Shown in pieces: positions 11,626 through 22,555 of a stretch of DNA of 64,000 nucleotides (position 1 is the stretch's first letter; every line of letters starts with the position of its first letter). The stretch is from Pteria penguin (taxonomy: Eukaryota; Mollusca; Bivalvia; Pterioida; Pteriidae), in contig CM068587.1 in assembly GCA_035048485.1 (NCBI GenBank), positions 24,405,034-24,469,033 on the forward strand, written 5' to 3'. The notes under the pieces were generated by a model. That model saw nothing but the letters and a program-made list of their open reading frames with translations, had not been told where the DNA came from and did no database searches. Made by a program: the position numbers and the translations under genes.

Positions 11626-12820
11626 GTATTGGATAATCACATCTCAGTTCTCATTTCATTCGGTATTACTATAAATGAATCTGATCTCGAGCTACCATAC
11701 CTTTTTTGGATAAAACTCCATATAAGCATTGATTCAAAGCTGGATCTTCAAGTGTTCCACCAAGCCTCTTTCCAAGCCTCACCAAAATTCTAACAGAAAT
11801 CAAACATGGTCTTCGGACATACTGCTCTACTGCTTACTCGAGAAGTGGAATCAATCAGATGTGGATCCTAAAGAATTCCAAGGAACTTCTAGAACACATT
11901 AAATCTCCTATTTTCAATAATGTCACTAGCATAAAATCTTTTGACTTTTCGGCTCTTTATACAACCTTTCCTCATTAAAAACTGAAGAACAGAATAACAT
12001 CAATTATTCAAAACGCCTTCTTTAACTAAAAAAAAAAAAAAAAGGAATTCGCAGGTATAAATATCTCGTTTTAGGCCACAACGACACATATTTTGTAAAG
12101 GAACACTCTGATTCAAGCAGCAAGTATACAGAAAAAGAGATCATCCAAATGTTAGCATTTCTTATAGATAACATTTTTGTGATATTTGGTGGGAGTGTTC
12201 CAACAGATTGTTGGCATTTATATGAGGAACTAATTACGCGTCCCTTCTGACTGACATATTTTTGTACTCTTACGAAGCAGAATTCATACAGTCTCTACTC
12301 TCTAAAGGCAATAAACAATTAGCATCTCGGTTCAACCTAACAGATACATCGATGACGTTTTGTCGATTAACAATCCTGTATTTAAGGATCACCTCAGCAC
12401 CATATATCCAAAGGAACTCGAGAAAAAAGATGCAACAGAGAGCGCATCTTCTGCTTCATACTTCGATATACTCTTATCCATTAGTGACGATGGTTCATTA
12501 GTAACCTCTCTCTATGACTAACGTGACGATTTCAATTTCATTATTACCAACTTCCCTTTTCTGAGTAGCAACATACCTTCATTCCTCTCCCACATATGGT
12601 GTCTTCATTTCACAACTTATACGCTATTCCAGGGCATGTTCTAAATACGAAAATTTCGTCCTGAGAGGGAGGCTTCTTGCCACTCTCACAAGGATATATT
12701 GAGGAACGTTTGAAATTGTCACTGAGGAAGTTCTATGGTCGATATAGGGACCTAGTGCAGATTCCGATTCCTCTTTCAAGAATGTTAACCGATATTTTGG
12801 AACCTGACCATACAAAATAA
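11626..12820 (+). pseudogene. Penelope-like element copy A, 3' piece of RT
   Basis: Resumes exactly where 5293 stopped: VLDNH, then LELPYL, SRSGINQMWILKNSKELLEH, IKSFDFSALYTT (catalytic aspartate in FDFS), a decayed GIPMGTN region near 12210, YSYEAEFIQSLLSKGNKQLA, the YDKRDDFNF region near 12510 and LSLRKFYGRYRDLV, ending TAA 12818-12820. Many frameshifts and stops, including an A run at 12026-12042 inside the coding region. It is older or less constrained than copy B. No GIY-YIG part is present because copy A is 5'-truncated near 5060. Confidence 0.85.
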
Positions 12821-13035
12821 CCATCTTAACTTTCTGATTATACTTGATTTGACTTAAAATGAATATATATACAGACATTTGTTCACGTGCGTTTCCGAGA
12901 CCGGAATTTCTGTGAGGCAGCATTTCTTGCCTTGAATGGGAAAATTTGACTTCGTTTTCTTGGCTCCTTTGTGTGTTCGTGCGTGTTTATTTATGTTATT
13001 ACCTCCTCGACTTAAAGGTTGTTGCAGGACTTTTA

Positions 13036-13205
13036 CGACGGGTGTTGCATGCAACCAGGGGACGCTTACTCCTCCCGGGCACCTAGTCTCACCTCGATTT
13101 TATTGGGGTTCGCATTTGTCTAAATATGACACTATTCACGATATTGTCCTTTTATTCCATGGACTATGAGATATGGTTTACCCTTCGGTACTCCTTCGTG
13201 GTTTA
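13036..13205 (+). other. 3' tail of copy A with conserved motif
   Basis: Reads GACGGGTGTTGCATGCAA, then GGGGACGCTTACTCCTCCCG, GGCACCTAGTCTCACCT, GGGGTTCGC, and a distal TTCCATGGACTATGAGAT. This is the most complete example of the family tail on the plus strand. It stops about where LINE codons begin at 13205. Confidence 0.7.
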
Positions 13206-14663
13206 CTTAAAAAACAACAAAGCATCTGGAGTAGACAATATCAACGCAGAGATATTTAAGGCAGATCTCGACACCTCTGTGAAATGGTTAAAAACATTAT
13301 TCAACAAAATATAGAATGAGGAGGACAAACTTAAAGAATGGTCGAAATGACTTCAAATAACATTACCAAAAAAGGAGACCTAACAAATGCTCTAATTGCA
13401 GGGGAATAACTCTACTTTCTGTACCTAATAAAATACTTGGCTATATCTTGGTAAACAGGATCAAAGAGGGCATAGATTATACCCGAAGAAAAGATCAAGC
13501 TGGCTTTAGGAGCGGTCGAAGAAAAACAGAGCAATTTTTTATTCTCAGAAATATATTAGAGCGATGTGTAGAATGGCAAGCACCACTTTATATAAACTTC
13601 GTTGACTACGAGAAAGCTTTCGACAGCTTACATAGAGAAATGAAGGATTATGGAGCTGTACGGAGTGCCACCAAAATTAATCAACATCATCAAAATGTTA
13701 TACGAAAGCAATCAAGTATGTGTGATTAACAACAGAATGGAATCGGATTGGGTCAGGATTGAAAGTGCAGTGAAGCAAGGCTGCTGTATTTCAGGATTTA
13801 TGTTTATAATGGTGATGGATTGGGTCATGAGAAATAGTGTCGAAGGGAAGAATACAGGAATCTGTTGGAAGTTTACAACCAAGTTAGAAGGTCAAGACTT
13901 TGCCGACGATATTGCTTTAATACTAGTATCAAGCAAACACACTGATATCCAAAACAAGTCAACAGCTGTCAAAATATGGGCCGAGAAGGTTGGTCTTAAA
14001 ATGAATAAAGCTAAGACAAAGACTTTCAGAAATAATATTAACAACAACAGACCAATTACATTAGATGGACAGAAAATACAGGAAGTTAGCGAGTTCACTT
14101 ACTTAGGATCAATGGTTAACAAAAGAGGGTGATACCAAAGAAGATACTGAAGCAAGATTACAAAAGGCAAGAATAGCATTTACATGTTTCATTCTAGTAT
14201 GGAAATCAAATATCTACAGTAGGAGAACAAAGATCAGGATATTTAGCAGCAATGCCATCTCTGTGCTATTTTAGGAATCAGAATGTTGGAAACTAACAAA
14301 AGCGGATCTAAAAAAGCTAGAAACATTCCAAAACAGATGTCTCAGGTGGCTAATGAACATCTTTTGGTCAAACAAAGTGTCAAACGAGGAGCTGAGACAA
14401 AGAACTAAAGTCGACTCTATAGAAAGCTTAAAAAGAAGGTGATGGAATTATATACGTCACATATTAAGAAAAGACAACACAGTAAATGAAAAGATAGCCA
14501 TAACCTTGGTAAAAGGAAGAGAGGTAGAAGAACCGTGGTAAAAGATAGAAATGAGGTGAAATGGCTGAGTTGGAGATCAGCAAAGTAGACCGCTAGAGAC
14601 AGGACGATATGGAAGAGTCTGTACCTTGCCTTATGCTCCACAAGGAGCCAAGAAGATGGGTGA
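13200..14663 (+). pseudogene. LINE (non-LTR) reverse transcriptase remnant
   Basis: The readable order is ASGVDNINAEIFK (RT block 1), KKGDLTN, GITLLS-like region, RKDQAGFRSGRRKTEQ, NFVDYEKAFDSLHRE, then after a frame change MELYGVPPKLINIIKMLYE, VKQGCCISGFMF, the catalytic GQDFADDIALI (second D of the FADD box at about 13900), KTKTF, QEVSEFTYLGSMV, and a C-terminal region with KRKRGRRTV ending CSTRSQEDG before TGA 14661-14663. This is the typical block order of the RT domain in RTE/Jockey-like LINEs; I cannot place the clade. Frameshifts near 13340, 13650 and 14130. The endonuclease is missing, so it is 5'-truncated. It abuts the tail of Penelope-like copy A. Confidence 0.85.
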
Positions 14664-14714
14664 GGTGTACATAATGGTGTATTGAGCTCTCCTAAAATTT
14701 TCCGATTCTATGCC

Positions 14715-15690
14715 TCCACGAGTTCATTTTTACAAAACGAATGTGGTATTGAACATGTACATCTTGCATATTTAATACATTTTTTTCAGTAGTTCTTCAT
14801 CCTGTATTGTTTGTTTTGCTCACACAAAAGATATAAGAGTGCAGGAAATGTAGCATCCTCGTTTTGACGCATGATTTCTACAAATTCAAAAAAATGTTAC
14901 TGCTCACCTACTTTGATGGAGCAAAACCTTGATGAGGAGTATTCGGTAATTGAAAATTCTATCTGCGACATTTCATAGCTTATACAAATCACCCACTAAT
15001 ACTAAGAAAGTCCACCAATGTCTCTGTTACAGTCTAAGCTTTCTTGGAGTCTCAATAATACATTTAAAAATATTTGCTCCAACCATAAATATTTCATCTA
15101 CAATTGAATTTATGTTTCCTAAAAAGTGCCCGACGTCTATTCCTCTCACAACTCTGTTGAAGTGGTTTATAAACCTTCAAAGATTTGTTTGGTTCAATAG
15201 AAAGCAAAGAATGAATGATATTTTCATAAACAAGGTAAGCTGCACGTTTTGTGGGAGCTGCTATAAGAATTTTCTTATCATCAGGGCTATTTCCTGCTTG
15301 AGAGTCAAAGTATCTACACAGTGACTGGAATGTAGCTCTTACTACATGACGCTTTTCCACTCCAGTACGTCCTGTAATGAAAACACAATACCATTAATTG
15401 GCTTGTTTTATGCAAATGAACAATAAGATTCACAAAAGCTGTGTGCTCCATGTTTAGACATCTCATCAGGATATCAAATTCTTCATGAGAAAGTCTGTTT
15501 GGTATCACTGTCTTTGCACAAGATGTTTCTTATGAAGTTATTCCTATCCCCATGTTACAGCTCTTCAGTTGGTGGTTGGAAATTTCTGAAAATGCGGAGT
15601 ATTCTATCTGAGTAATGGCTGATACATACTTTCAAAAACTGCGCTGATTTTTTTACACATACCACATTTTCATGTACAAAAGAAATCTGC
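14715..15690 (-). pseudogene. Helitron/PIF1-type helicase remnant
   Basis: On the minus strand the order is FQPPTEEL and NFIRNILCKD (near 15560), PNRLSHEEFDILMRCLNMEH, LHKTSQ, a decayed Walker A in VFITGRTGVEKRHVVRA, SQAGNSPDDKKILIAAPTKR, NKSLKVYKPLQ, a Walker B-like IVDEIFMVGANIF (near 15100), VEIMRQNEDATF (near 14870) and SIPHSFCKNELV (near 14740). This is the order of a PIF1 helicase as found in the C-terminal part of Helitron RepHel proteins. The glycine-rich loop has lost its GxGKS core and there are several frameshifts and stops. No Rep (HUH) domain is seen. Dead fragment. Confidence 0.8.
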
Positions 15691-15734
15691 TTTTCTAAAT
15701 GCGTATATTTATCTTCATATGCCTCTGTAGAACT

Positions 15735-16275
15735 TTAAACGAGGCCGGTGTAAGATAGAATTTGGACCCCCCCCCCCCATTGAATATTGACCCCGGGTCC
15801 ATATTCAATGGATTTTTCGTTGAATTATGAACCGCCTTGGCCGTTGAATTTTGATCACGCTGTTGAATTTTGACACCAATTTGAGTCAAAATTCCACGGA
15901 TAAAAATTGCGCCGACAGGTCCAAATTCCACGATGTATCATGACCCCGGGTCATAATTCAACATTGAATAATGACCCGGGTCATTATTCAACGTGGAATA
16001 TTGACCCTGGTCATAATTCAACGTGGAATATTGACCCGGGTCATAATGCAACGTGAAATCATGACCCTACCTACCTGCCCTTTAAAAGATGTCATTGTGT
16101 ACTTAAACCGACATAAAGACGCATATATTTGATCAAAGACAAGTAGGTTAAGAGTTCAGATATTGCGAAGTATATTAACATAGATACGACTTGGGTCATA
16201 ATTTAACATTGGATAATGACCCGGGTCATAATTCAACGTTGAATAATGACCCGGGTCATAATTCAACGTTGAAAT
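15735..16275. repeat. Palindromic minisatellite, CCCGGG / ATTCAACGTTGAAT type
   Basis: Starts with GAGGCCGGTGTAAGAT and a C12 run, followed by short repeats alternating TTGAATTATGACC with its reverse complement. Blocks at 15930-16070 and 16190-16275 contain ACCCGGGTCATAATTCAACG joined to ATTCAACGTTGAATAATGAC, so a unit of about 30 bases has two dyads, CCCGGG and TTCAACGTTGAA. A related block in opposite orientation lies at 24905-25090 and ends CTACACCGGCTC. Confidence 0.85.
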
Positions 16276-16289
16276 GTGACTGTTCCTAT

Positions 16290-17015
16290 ATGTAGATGTT
16301 AAAATTCAAGTACATGTACAAAAATAAAATTGGAACACCGTTTATTATAGAGAATGACAGGAGAAATATATTTTACCGATTAATTGCATAAAATCAAAGA
16401 AAGAAAACAAATTAATATTTTAAAATGGCATCATAAGTGAAATATCATAGATATTGGTATTTTTTCTGGACGTATTTAAGAAATTTTGGCACAATAAAAC
16501 AATTGCGACAATTGAAAGACAAAATCGATAGAGTTCATTCCTAATAAACATGAGGCCAAGAGGATATAAATCGTTCACTTCAGTACCGTAAGCAAATGTG
16601 CAAAATATGCCAATTAAGATAAAGAATACAAGAAAGAATTTTGTATTTTATTTTTTTTTTTTTTACAATTTTTAGATAGTTCCGATGCATTTCGTAAATT
16701 GTCGTCGGCATCTGATTCTGCTGTTGTAAAGAAAAAAAAAAGAGTTGCCAAGAACTGCCTATTCTGCAACCTATACTGTCCCCATCTCCTGGTTCCATCC
16801 CTGAAGCGAACTAACTGACATTAACAAACATGGTGGGGACTTTGGTTATTTGCTTTCTGTGAAGTGTCGTTGAACTCACTGCAGTGGTTTCAGACAGGAA
16901 GTAGACAAATAGAAAAGTTACATGACGGACGACGGATGGAGAGATCACAAAATAGGTTATCTGAGCATTCGACTCGATCAGGTACGAAAGCCTATTGAGC
17001 TCAGGTAAAAAAAAT
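16290..17015. other. Non-coding stretch
   Basis: AT-rich with T and A homopolymers (16650, 16730). No gene recognised. Confidence 0.5.
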
Positions 17016-17019
17016 ATTT

Positions 17020-17082
17020 TTCGCGAAATAACGCGAAACTTTCGCGATATAACGCGAAACATTTGCGAAATAACGCGAAACA
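17020..17082. repeat. Short tandem repeat TTCGCGAAATAACGCGAAAC
   Basis: Three near-identical 20- to 22-base units containing TCGCGA and AACGCGAAA. The motif is CpG-rich in an otherwise AT-rich region. Confidence 0.7.
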
Positions 17083-17330
17083 TGAGGTAACGGTCAAGGT
17101 AACAAGGTCATTTACCTAGGGTTTCATTAATAGTTATTATACCTTAATCTTAGTGTATCATGTCAATACAGTTCATGTAACATTGCCTTTGAGTAGTCCA
17201 CGTGGTTGACCTAACATTCACTGTTACCTAATCACGTAATCAAGTAACAGTCAACGTTACTCAATCACGTGACTGAAACCGACAACCACTGTTGTAAATA
17301 TCAGTTTGATACAGTTTTCGGTATAATAAA

Positions 17331-17470
17331 ATAAATATCATATGGCAGTTCGGGTAACAATGATATTGTCAACCCTTGAAACAGAATGTCACCCTCGGCT
17401 TGCGCCTCCGGTCACATTCGTTTCACGGGGTGACAATATCACTGTTACCAAACTGACATAAGATATTTAT
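17331..17470. repeat. Fold-back repeat with ~57-base arms
   Basis: The left arm (about 17331-17389, GGTAACAATGATATTGTCA) and right arm (about 17414-17470, TGACAATATCACTGTTACC) are imperfect reverse complements around a short GC-rich loop. It has the form of a small MITE or hairpin element; no target duplication was identified. Confidence 0.75.
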
Positions 17471-17569
17471 ATAATAGCATACCAAATATAAGGCAAATTT
17501 CTCTAGTTATGCTGAATTTATGATCAATATTTATGTGGCGGACATATAGACAGGAAAAACCTCTCTCCG

Positions 17570-18003
17570 ATTATTATACCCCTCCCCACCGCAAACGAAG
17601 TTTGAGGGGTATATAGGAATCACTCTGTCCGTCCGTCTGTCTGTCCGTCCGGTTAAGAAGTTTTCAAAAGTGAATTTCTCGGGAAGTTTAAGTGCTATCT
17701 TGATCAAACTTGCACCAGTGATGTACTATGGGATGTTAAATTGGATGCATGCTAGTCTGCGGATGCTGTGCTAGACCTACATTTTCCGCTTGAGTGACCC
17801 GGTTAAGAAGCTTGTGAAATGTCAATTTCTGACAAAGTACAAGTGCTTTCTCAACCAAACTTGCACCAGTGATGTATTCTGGGATGCTGAATTGGATGCA
17901 TGCTGCAGATGCTGCATCTGACCTTAATTTTATGCTTCATTGACTCTGGATAAAAGCAGGGTTTAGGTCTGTGTAACTACATTGGTTGCCCCGGGGGTAT
18001 TAA
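17570..18003. repeat. Dispersed repeat, CCGTCCGTCTGTC type with two ~148-bp units
   Basis: Opens TTATACCCCTCC and GAAGTTTGAGGGGTATATAG, then a run of CCGTCCGTCTG words. Two tandem units follow (from about 17651 and 17800), each containing GGTTAAGAAG, CAAACTTGCACCAGTGATGT and TTGGATGCATGCT. It closes near CCGGGGGTATTAAT, an inverted echo of the opening. This layout is common for non-coding dispersed repeats in bivalves. Confidence 0.7.
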
Positions 18004-18173
18004 TTTCGTTAGGACAGCTCTAGTTTGATCAAGGGAATAAAAAAGATCAAGATGTTTTGAAATGTATACATTTTAAAAGGTTGCATTTCCATCGTATCTG
18101 ACCACAGAACTTTTAGTTTAAAACATGCTGAACACATAAACTGTCTATTATGGCTAGTAAAATGTATGGTAGA

Positions 18174-18650
18174 AAAAAGAGGAGTTACTGGCTCAGTTAT
18201 GTGGCAGAAGTCATATACTAGAACATATAACACATTACAAAAATATTTGATTGTAGTGCAATTACGATACCGACTTAGGACGGTCATTTAATTTGACAAA
18301 AGCCAAACAAATGGTGTGGTTAACCGGTTTACGGGCCCACCTTCCCATTCCCACTCACCGTAACAGCAGAACAATCAAAGGACGTACATTTAAAAATTTA
18401 TAAATAATCCTCCATGTAAAGAACAAGGGTCAACAGGTATCGCATATTGAGAGGTAATAAAAATGTAAACACGCAAGGTATTGTAAAACATATAACGGTA
18501 TAAAAATATATGCGACATCAACATGATAAACCGTGCTCTGCCAGTCTGAAAGCGAGCTAAGACCCTAGATCTGTAGGAGTCCCGACTAACAGTCAGAGGG
18601 GACGAGGTTCAGGACCATGTCTCCTCTGAAAGAGGTTTGGACAAGGCCCG
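18174..18650 (-). other. 3' tail of second Penelope-like family (copy 2)
   Basis: Minus-strand tail with AGGACCATGTCTCC (as plus), GGGCCCACCTTCCCA and the terminal AGGAGTTACTGGCTCAG (as plus). It is the counterpart of 1944-2421, 48505-48680 and 58025-58275. Confidence 0.8.
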
Positions 18651-19335
18651 TCATATAGTCCCCACCGCCCTGTTAGTCAGCGTGCAACGTTCAAGTAAGA
18701 GTCTGCAAAAGGCTGTAGAGGGGCCAAATACAAGACCTATAGTCTTTTTGATGATCTCAATATCATATTGTCTATTTAGAAGACGTTTGACTATTTTATT
18801 ACATGATGAAATAACGTTATCGGAACCTTTTACTTTCCTTAGTTTATATACGAGATCACCGTAAAAATTAGGATGGGAAATTCCATTGGATACATACTGT
18901 TGAAAAGAAATATTTCCAAATTTAGATAGAAGTTCTGAATAAGATCTGAAGAATTTGCCGAATGTTTTTCTTAGCTTGTGATATCTGTAACCCTGAGTTA
19001 AAAGTTTAGTAGTAATTTGTAAATTTCGTTTATGAAAGTCCAAAACATCGGTGCAGCCTCTGACAAATCGAACTAATTCAGATATATAGATACCATATGA
19101 TGGGAGTCGAAGAACATCGCCATCCAAGTAAGGGAAATTTACAATAGGAAATCCAAAATCCTCACGTTTATCATAAATATTGGTATATATTAGGTGGTTG
19201 ATAATTTTGATGTTTAAATCTAAGAAAGGTGTAGATTTATCTCAAGTATTAGCTTTATTCAATGTGAGCTCTGGTGGATATATTTCTGATATAAATTGTT
19301 CGAATTCAGGGTTGTCGATAACCAAAACCAATTTG
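18651..19335 (-). pseudogene. Second Penelope-like family, C-terminal RT region
   Basis: The minus strand reads FEQFISEIYPPELTLNKANT, stop, FLDLNIKI, TNIYDKREDFGFPIVNFPYL, then an intact stretch of 158 codons (19127 to 18651) with SYGIYISELVRFVRGC, LDFHKRNLQITTKLLTQGYR, FGKFFRSYSELLSKF, HPNFYGDLVYKLRKVK and RCTLTNRAVGTI before TGA. YDKR-DF and SYGIYISELVR correspond to the post-catalytic (thumb) region of copy B (YDKRDNFNF, AYGVFISLLIR), so the family is related to it but clearly different. The catalytic blocks are missing: the copy is 5'-truncated near 19335. One in-frame TGA precedes the intact part. Confidence 0.8.
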
Positions 19336-19534
19336 AAATATCCTGACGAAGAGGTTTTAGAAGAAAAAATAACAAATAAATACAAAATGTTGAAAATTAT
19401 TTAATGTCCCCGGCGACAACAAAGTCAAAATAAGGCAAAATTTGCAATGTCCTATATATTGACCCCCCCCCCTGGGTCCCATGTCACAGACATGTGAAAT
19501 ACATTCATATTTCAATTTAAGAAAATGTAACACC

Positions 19535-19943
19535 ATCAGTTTCAGTTTCATTTATTTCTTTATGCCAGTTGGCACATCAAACAAAATACAATAATAACAT
19601 GAAAAACAAGGTGAATATAATATACACATTGTGACAAATGCATATACACACGTACACACACATACTTACATACACACACATACACATATAATAATATTAC
19701 CCATGTATATTCATATAATGTAATACATGTATACACTAATGTATAGGATGATTGCGTGAGAGTTAATCACTGTTATATAAAAAAAAAATAATAATAATAA
19801 CAAAAAGCTAAAGGGGTTAAATTTAAGTGTTATTTTTCCTTATTTTTTCAGCAAGAAATAAAAATTTTCCCAAGTTGCGTAATTCTTTCAAGTTGTGTAC
19901 ACTCAATAATTGTATTAGTTTAAACACACTTGGACGTCTAAAA
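19535..19943 (-). mobile_element. LINE 3' end (distal piece, split by 19947-22552)
   Basis: Minus-strand codons RRPSVFKLIQLLSVHN and LKELRNLGKFLFLAEKI continue the C-terminus broken at 22556. A 3' untranslated region with CA/TA-rich tracts follows and ends GATGTGCCAACTGGCATAAA, AATAAATGAAACTGAAACTG. The TGCCAACTGGCA dyad and the short GAAACT repeat at the end are the kind of 3' terminus CR1/L2-like LINEs use. Clade not certain. Confidence 0.75.
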
Positions 19944-20357
19944 TAACAAGAGGCCCAAGTGGGCCTATATCGCTCACCTGAGTACCTAGATTATCAGTCA
20001 TGCATGAAGGAAGAATTCATTTATTTTTGCATTAATGTGACTAAGTCAAAACAGATGTTGAAAATATGTCAAATTTTATTTCAGGCTAGAATAAAAAACA
20101 ACACTTTTTTGCACATCCATTCAGGTGATTTTGATATTAAGCATTTCCTTTGTCTCTGCAAGAAGTCATTCAGGGCAACAAGTTAGTCATTTTCTTTAGG
20201 TGGGGCCTTTTGTTGACTGATTTCAAGTCTGGGTCATGAACAACAATTGTTTCAAATATTGTCCAGATCTAACTTAAAATTGCCTAATTTCATATGTTGA
20301 GTGTTGAGAAACATCTAAAAACTTATTTAGATGTGTAAAGAAATGAAAAAAAAATTT

Positions 20358-20430
20358 TGACCACAGCTGGATTTGAACCGCTACTCTCCATATTTCAATT
20401 ACCAAGTGGTATATGTACTATTGTGAGAAC
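20358..20430 (-). repeat. tRNA-like segment, copy 1
   Basis: On the minus strand AGCGGTTCAAATCCAGCTGT carries a good RNA polymerase III B-box (GGTTCAAATCC), with a weak A-box-like CCACTTGGTAATTG about 35 bases before it. A second copy sits about 845 bases away at 21205, inside the same tandem structure. Read as a tRNA-derived piece captured by the element, not a functional tRNA gene. Confidence 0.5.
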
Positions 20431-21080
20431 TGCTTTTTAGACATGGTGGCATTATCTGTTAACCAATTTGGATGAAATTTACCAAATTGATAGAGGACTT
20501 TTAGTACTTCATGTATTCCATGTTTCATTAAAATCTTTCATGAGGTATAACAGCAGAAGTGAAAAATGTGATTGAATTGTTCCTATACACCCTCATTTGG
20601 AAGTCTTAAAAAATTCAGAGAAAATCCAAAAATTGAGATATTGACAAAATTCTTTCAAAGTAACAATCCTTACCATAATTATGATCACAATAGTCCATAA
20701 GAAATCATCATTATCAATTAACTAGGAAATATGACACTTTTTTCTGCATTGAATCACCAAGTCCAAAGAAATGTCGAAAAAAATTCTAAAATTTGATTTT
20801 GGAAGGGAACCAAAATGACAATACATCTTCACTCATCCCTCTAGATCATTTCTATGCATTCTGTTTGTCTCTGTATACAGCCCGTATGAAAAAGAATATT
20901 GTTAAACGAGGGAACTCTTTTGTGACCTACTCTTGACTATGGTGGCGCCACCTGTAAAGAGGTCTGGACAAAAACAACAGAATTTGAAGAGGATCATAAG
21001 TGACTTATTTCTACCAAGATTTATTAAAATCCTTCAAACAGTTTTGTAGAAAAAGTTGAAAATGTGAAAAATGGCCAAAA

Positions 21081-21108
21081 CCCCCCCCCCCCCCCCCCCT
21101 TTTTTTTT
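21081..21108. repeat. C19-T9 homopolymer tract
   Basis: Nineteen C followed by nine T. Other C runs of 9-12 lie at 15767, 19466, 21436 and 23173. The length is prone to assembly error. Confidence 0.9.
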
Positions 21109-21204
21109 GGAAGTCTTAAACGTAAAATTCCTAATTTCATATGTTGAGTGTTGAGAAACATCTAAAAACTTATCTAGATGTGTAAAAAAAAAAAAAAATT
21201 TTTT

Positions 21205-21277
21205 TGACCACAGCTGGATTTGAACCGCTACTCTCCATATTTCAATTACCAAGTGGTATATGTACCATTGTGAGACC
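21205..21277 (-). repeat. tRNA-like segment, copy 2
   Basis: Near-identical to the segment at 20358-20430, including the flanking CATATGTTGAGTGTTGAGAA and GACATGGTGGCATTATCTG. The whole ~200-base block was duplicated with the tandem unit. Confidence 0.5.
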
Positions 21278-22555
21278 TACTTTTAGACATGGTGGCATTA
21301 TCTGTTAACCAATTTGGATGATCCGCACAAAAAACAAAACCTTTGAAAAGGACTATGAGTACTTGCATCCTACCCAGTTTTATCACAATCCTTCAAGTTG
21401 TTCTGTAGATCAAGTTGAAGATATGAAAAATTGTCCCCCCCCCCCTTTTCTTGGAAGTCTTAAAAAATTCATAAAAAATTCAAAAATCGAGATATTGAAA
21501 AAATTGCTTCGCACCAGCATTCCTTACCATAGAAATGTTTAAATGAAACCAAATGAATGCATCAATGTTTACTAAAAGAAAATAATAACTCTTTAATGCA
21601 TTAAAATAACAAAGTCCAAAATAAAAATGAAAAAACGTCAAAAATTTGATTTCGGAATGGAACCAAAAATATCAACACTTCTTCCCATATGCCTCTAAAT
21701 CATTCCTATGCAGTCGGTTTGTCGCTGTATGCACCCGATCTGAATAAGAAGTTTGTCAAAGGAGGGTACCCTCTGTGACCTACTTTTGTCTGTGGTGGTG
21801 CCACCTGTTCATGGATCCTGACAAAGATGACCACATTTGTCGGGGACCTTGAGTATTTGATGCATGCCAAGTTTCATTGAATTCCAGCAAGTGATTCCGA
21901 AGAAAAAGTTCAAACTGTGAAATATTTACACCAATTATCCCACCCCCCTTTTTCTTGAAAGTCTTAAAAAATTCATAAAAAATCCAAAACATAAAATATT
22001 GAAAAATTTTCTTCGCAGTAGTATTTCTTACCATCAAAATGATCAAATTAAACCAAATTAATGTATCAATGTTTACTAAAAGAAAAAAATACCTCTTTTC
22101 TGCATTAAAACTACCAAGTACAAAAAACGTCAAAAAAACGTCAAAAATTTGATTTCGGAACGGAACCAAAAATACAACACTTCTTCACACATCCCTCTAG
22201 ATCATTCCTATGCATTCGGTTTGTCTCTGTATGCCCCCGGTCTGAAGAAGAAGTTTGTCAAAGGAGGGTACCCTCTTTGACCTACTTTTGCCTGTGGTGG
22301 CGCCACCTGTTGATGAATCCGGACGAAAAACAACAACACTTGTAGGGGACCATGAGTACTACATGCTTATCAAGTTTCATCAAATTCTGTTCAGTGGTTC
22401 TGGAGAAGAAGTCGAAAATGTGAAAAGTTAACGACGGACGACGGACGACGGACGACGGACGACAGACGACGGACGGACGACGGACGACGGACGACGGACG
22501 ACGGACGGTGATTGATCACAATAGCTCACTTGAGCCTTTGGCTCAGGTGAGCTAA

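Larger units (their letters stand above)
19947..22552. mobile_element. 2.6-kb TAA-flanked element with internal tandem units
   Basis: Begins CAAGAGGCCCAAGTGGGCCT and ATCGCTCACCTGAG, ends TTGAGCCTTTGGCTCAGGTGAGC. TAA flanks both sides (19944-19946 and 22553-22555); removing the element and one TAA rejoins LINE codons KAY|YFRRPS in frame. The interior holds diverged tandem units spaced roughly 0.5-0.85 kb, each with a GTGACCTACT...GGTGGCGCCACCTGT block, an AAGTCTTAAAAAATTCA block and an AAGAAGTTTGTCAAAG-like block, plus C runs and, near the end (22432-22507), a GGACGACGG array. No coding capacity. The 3-bp TAA duplication resembles PIF/Harbinger targets (TWA), but the two ends are not simple inverted repeats. 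Confidence 0.8.

Noticed and set aside
20358..20430. Functional tRNA on the minus strand
   Set aside because: Good B-box but no convincing A-box or cloverleaf, and it is duplicated within a repeat element.
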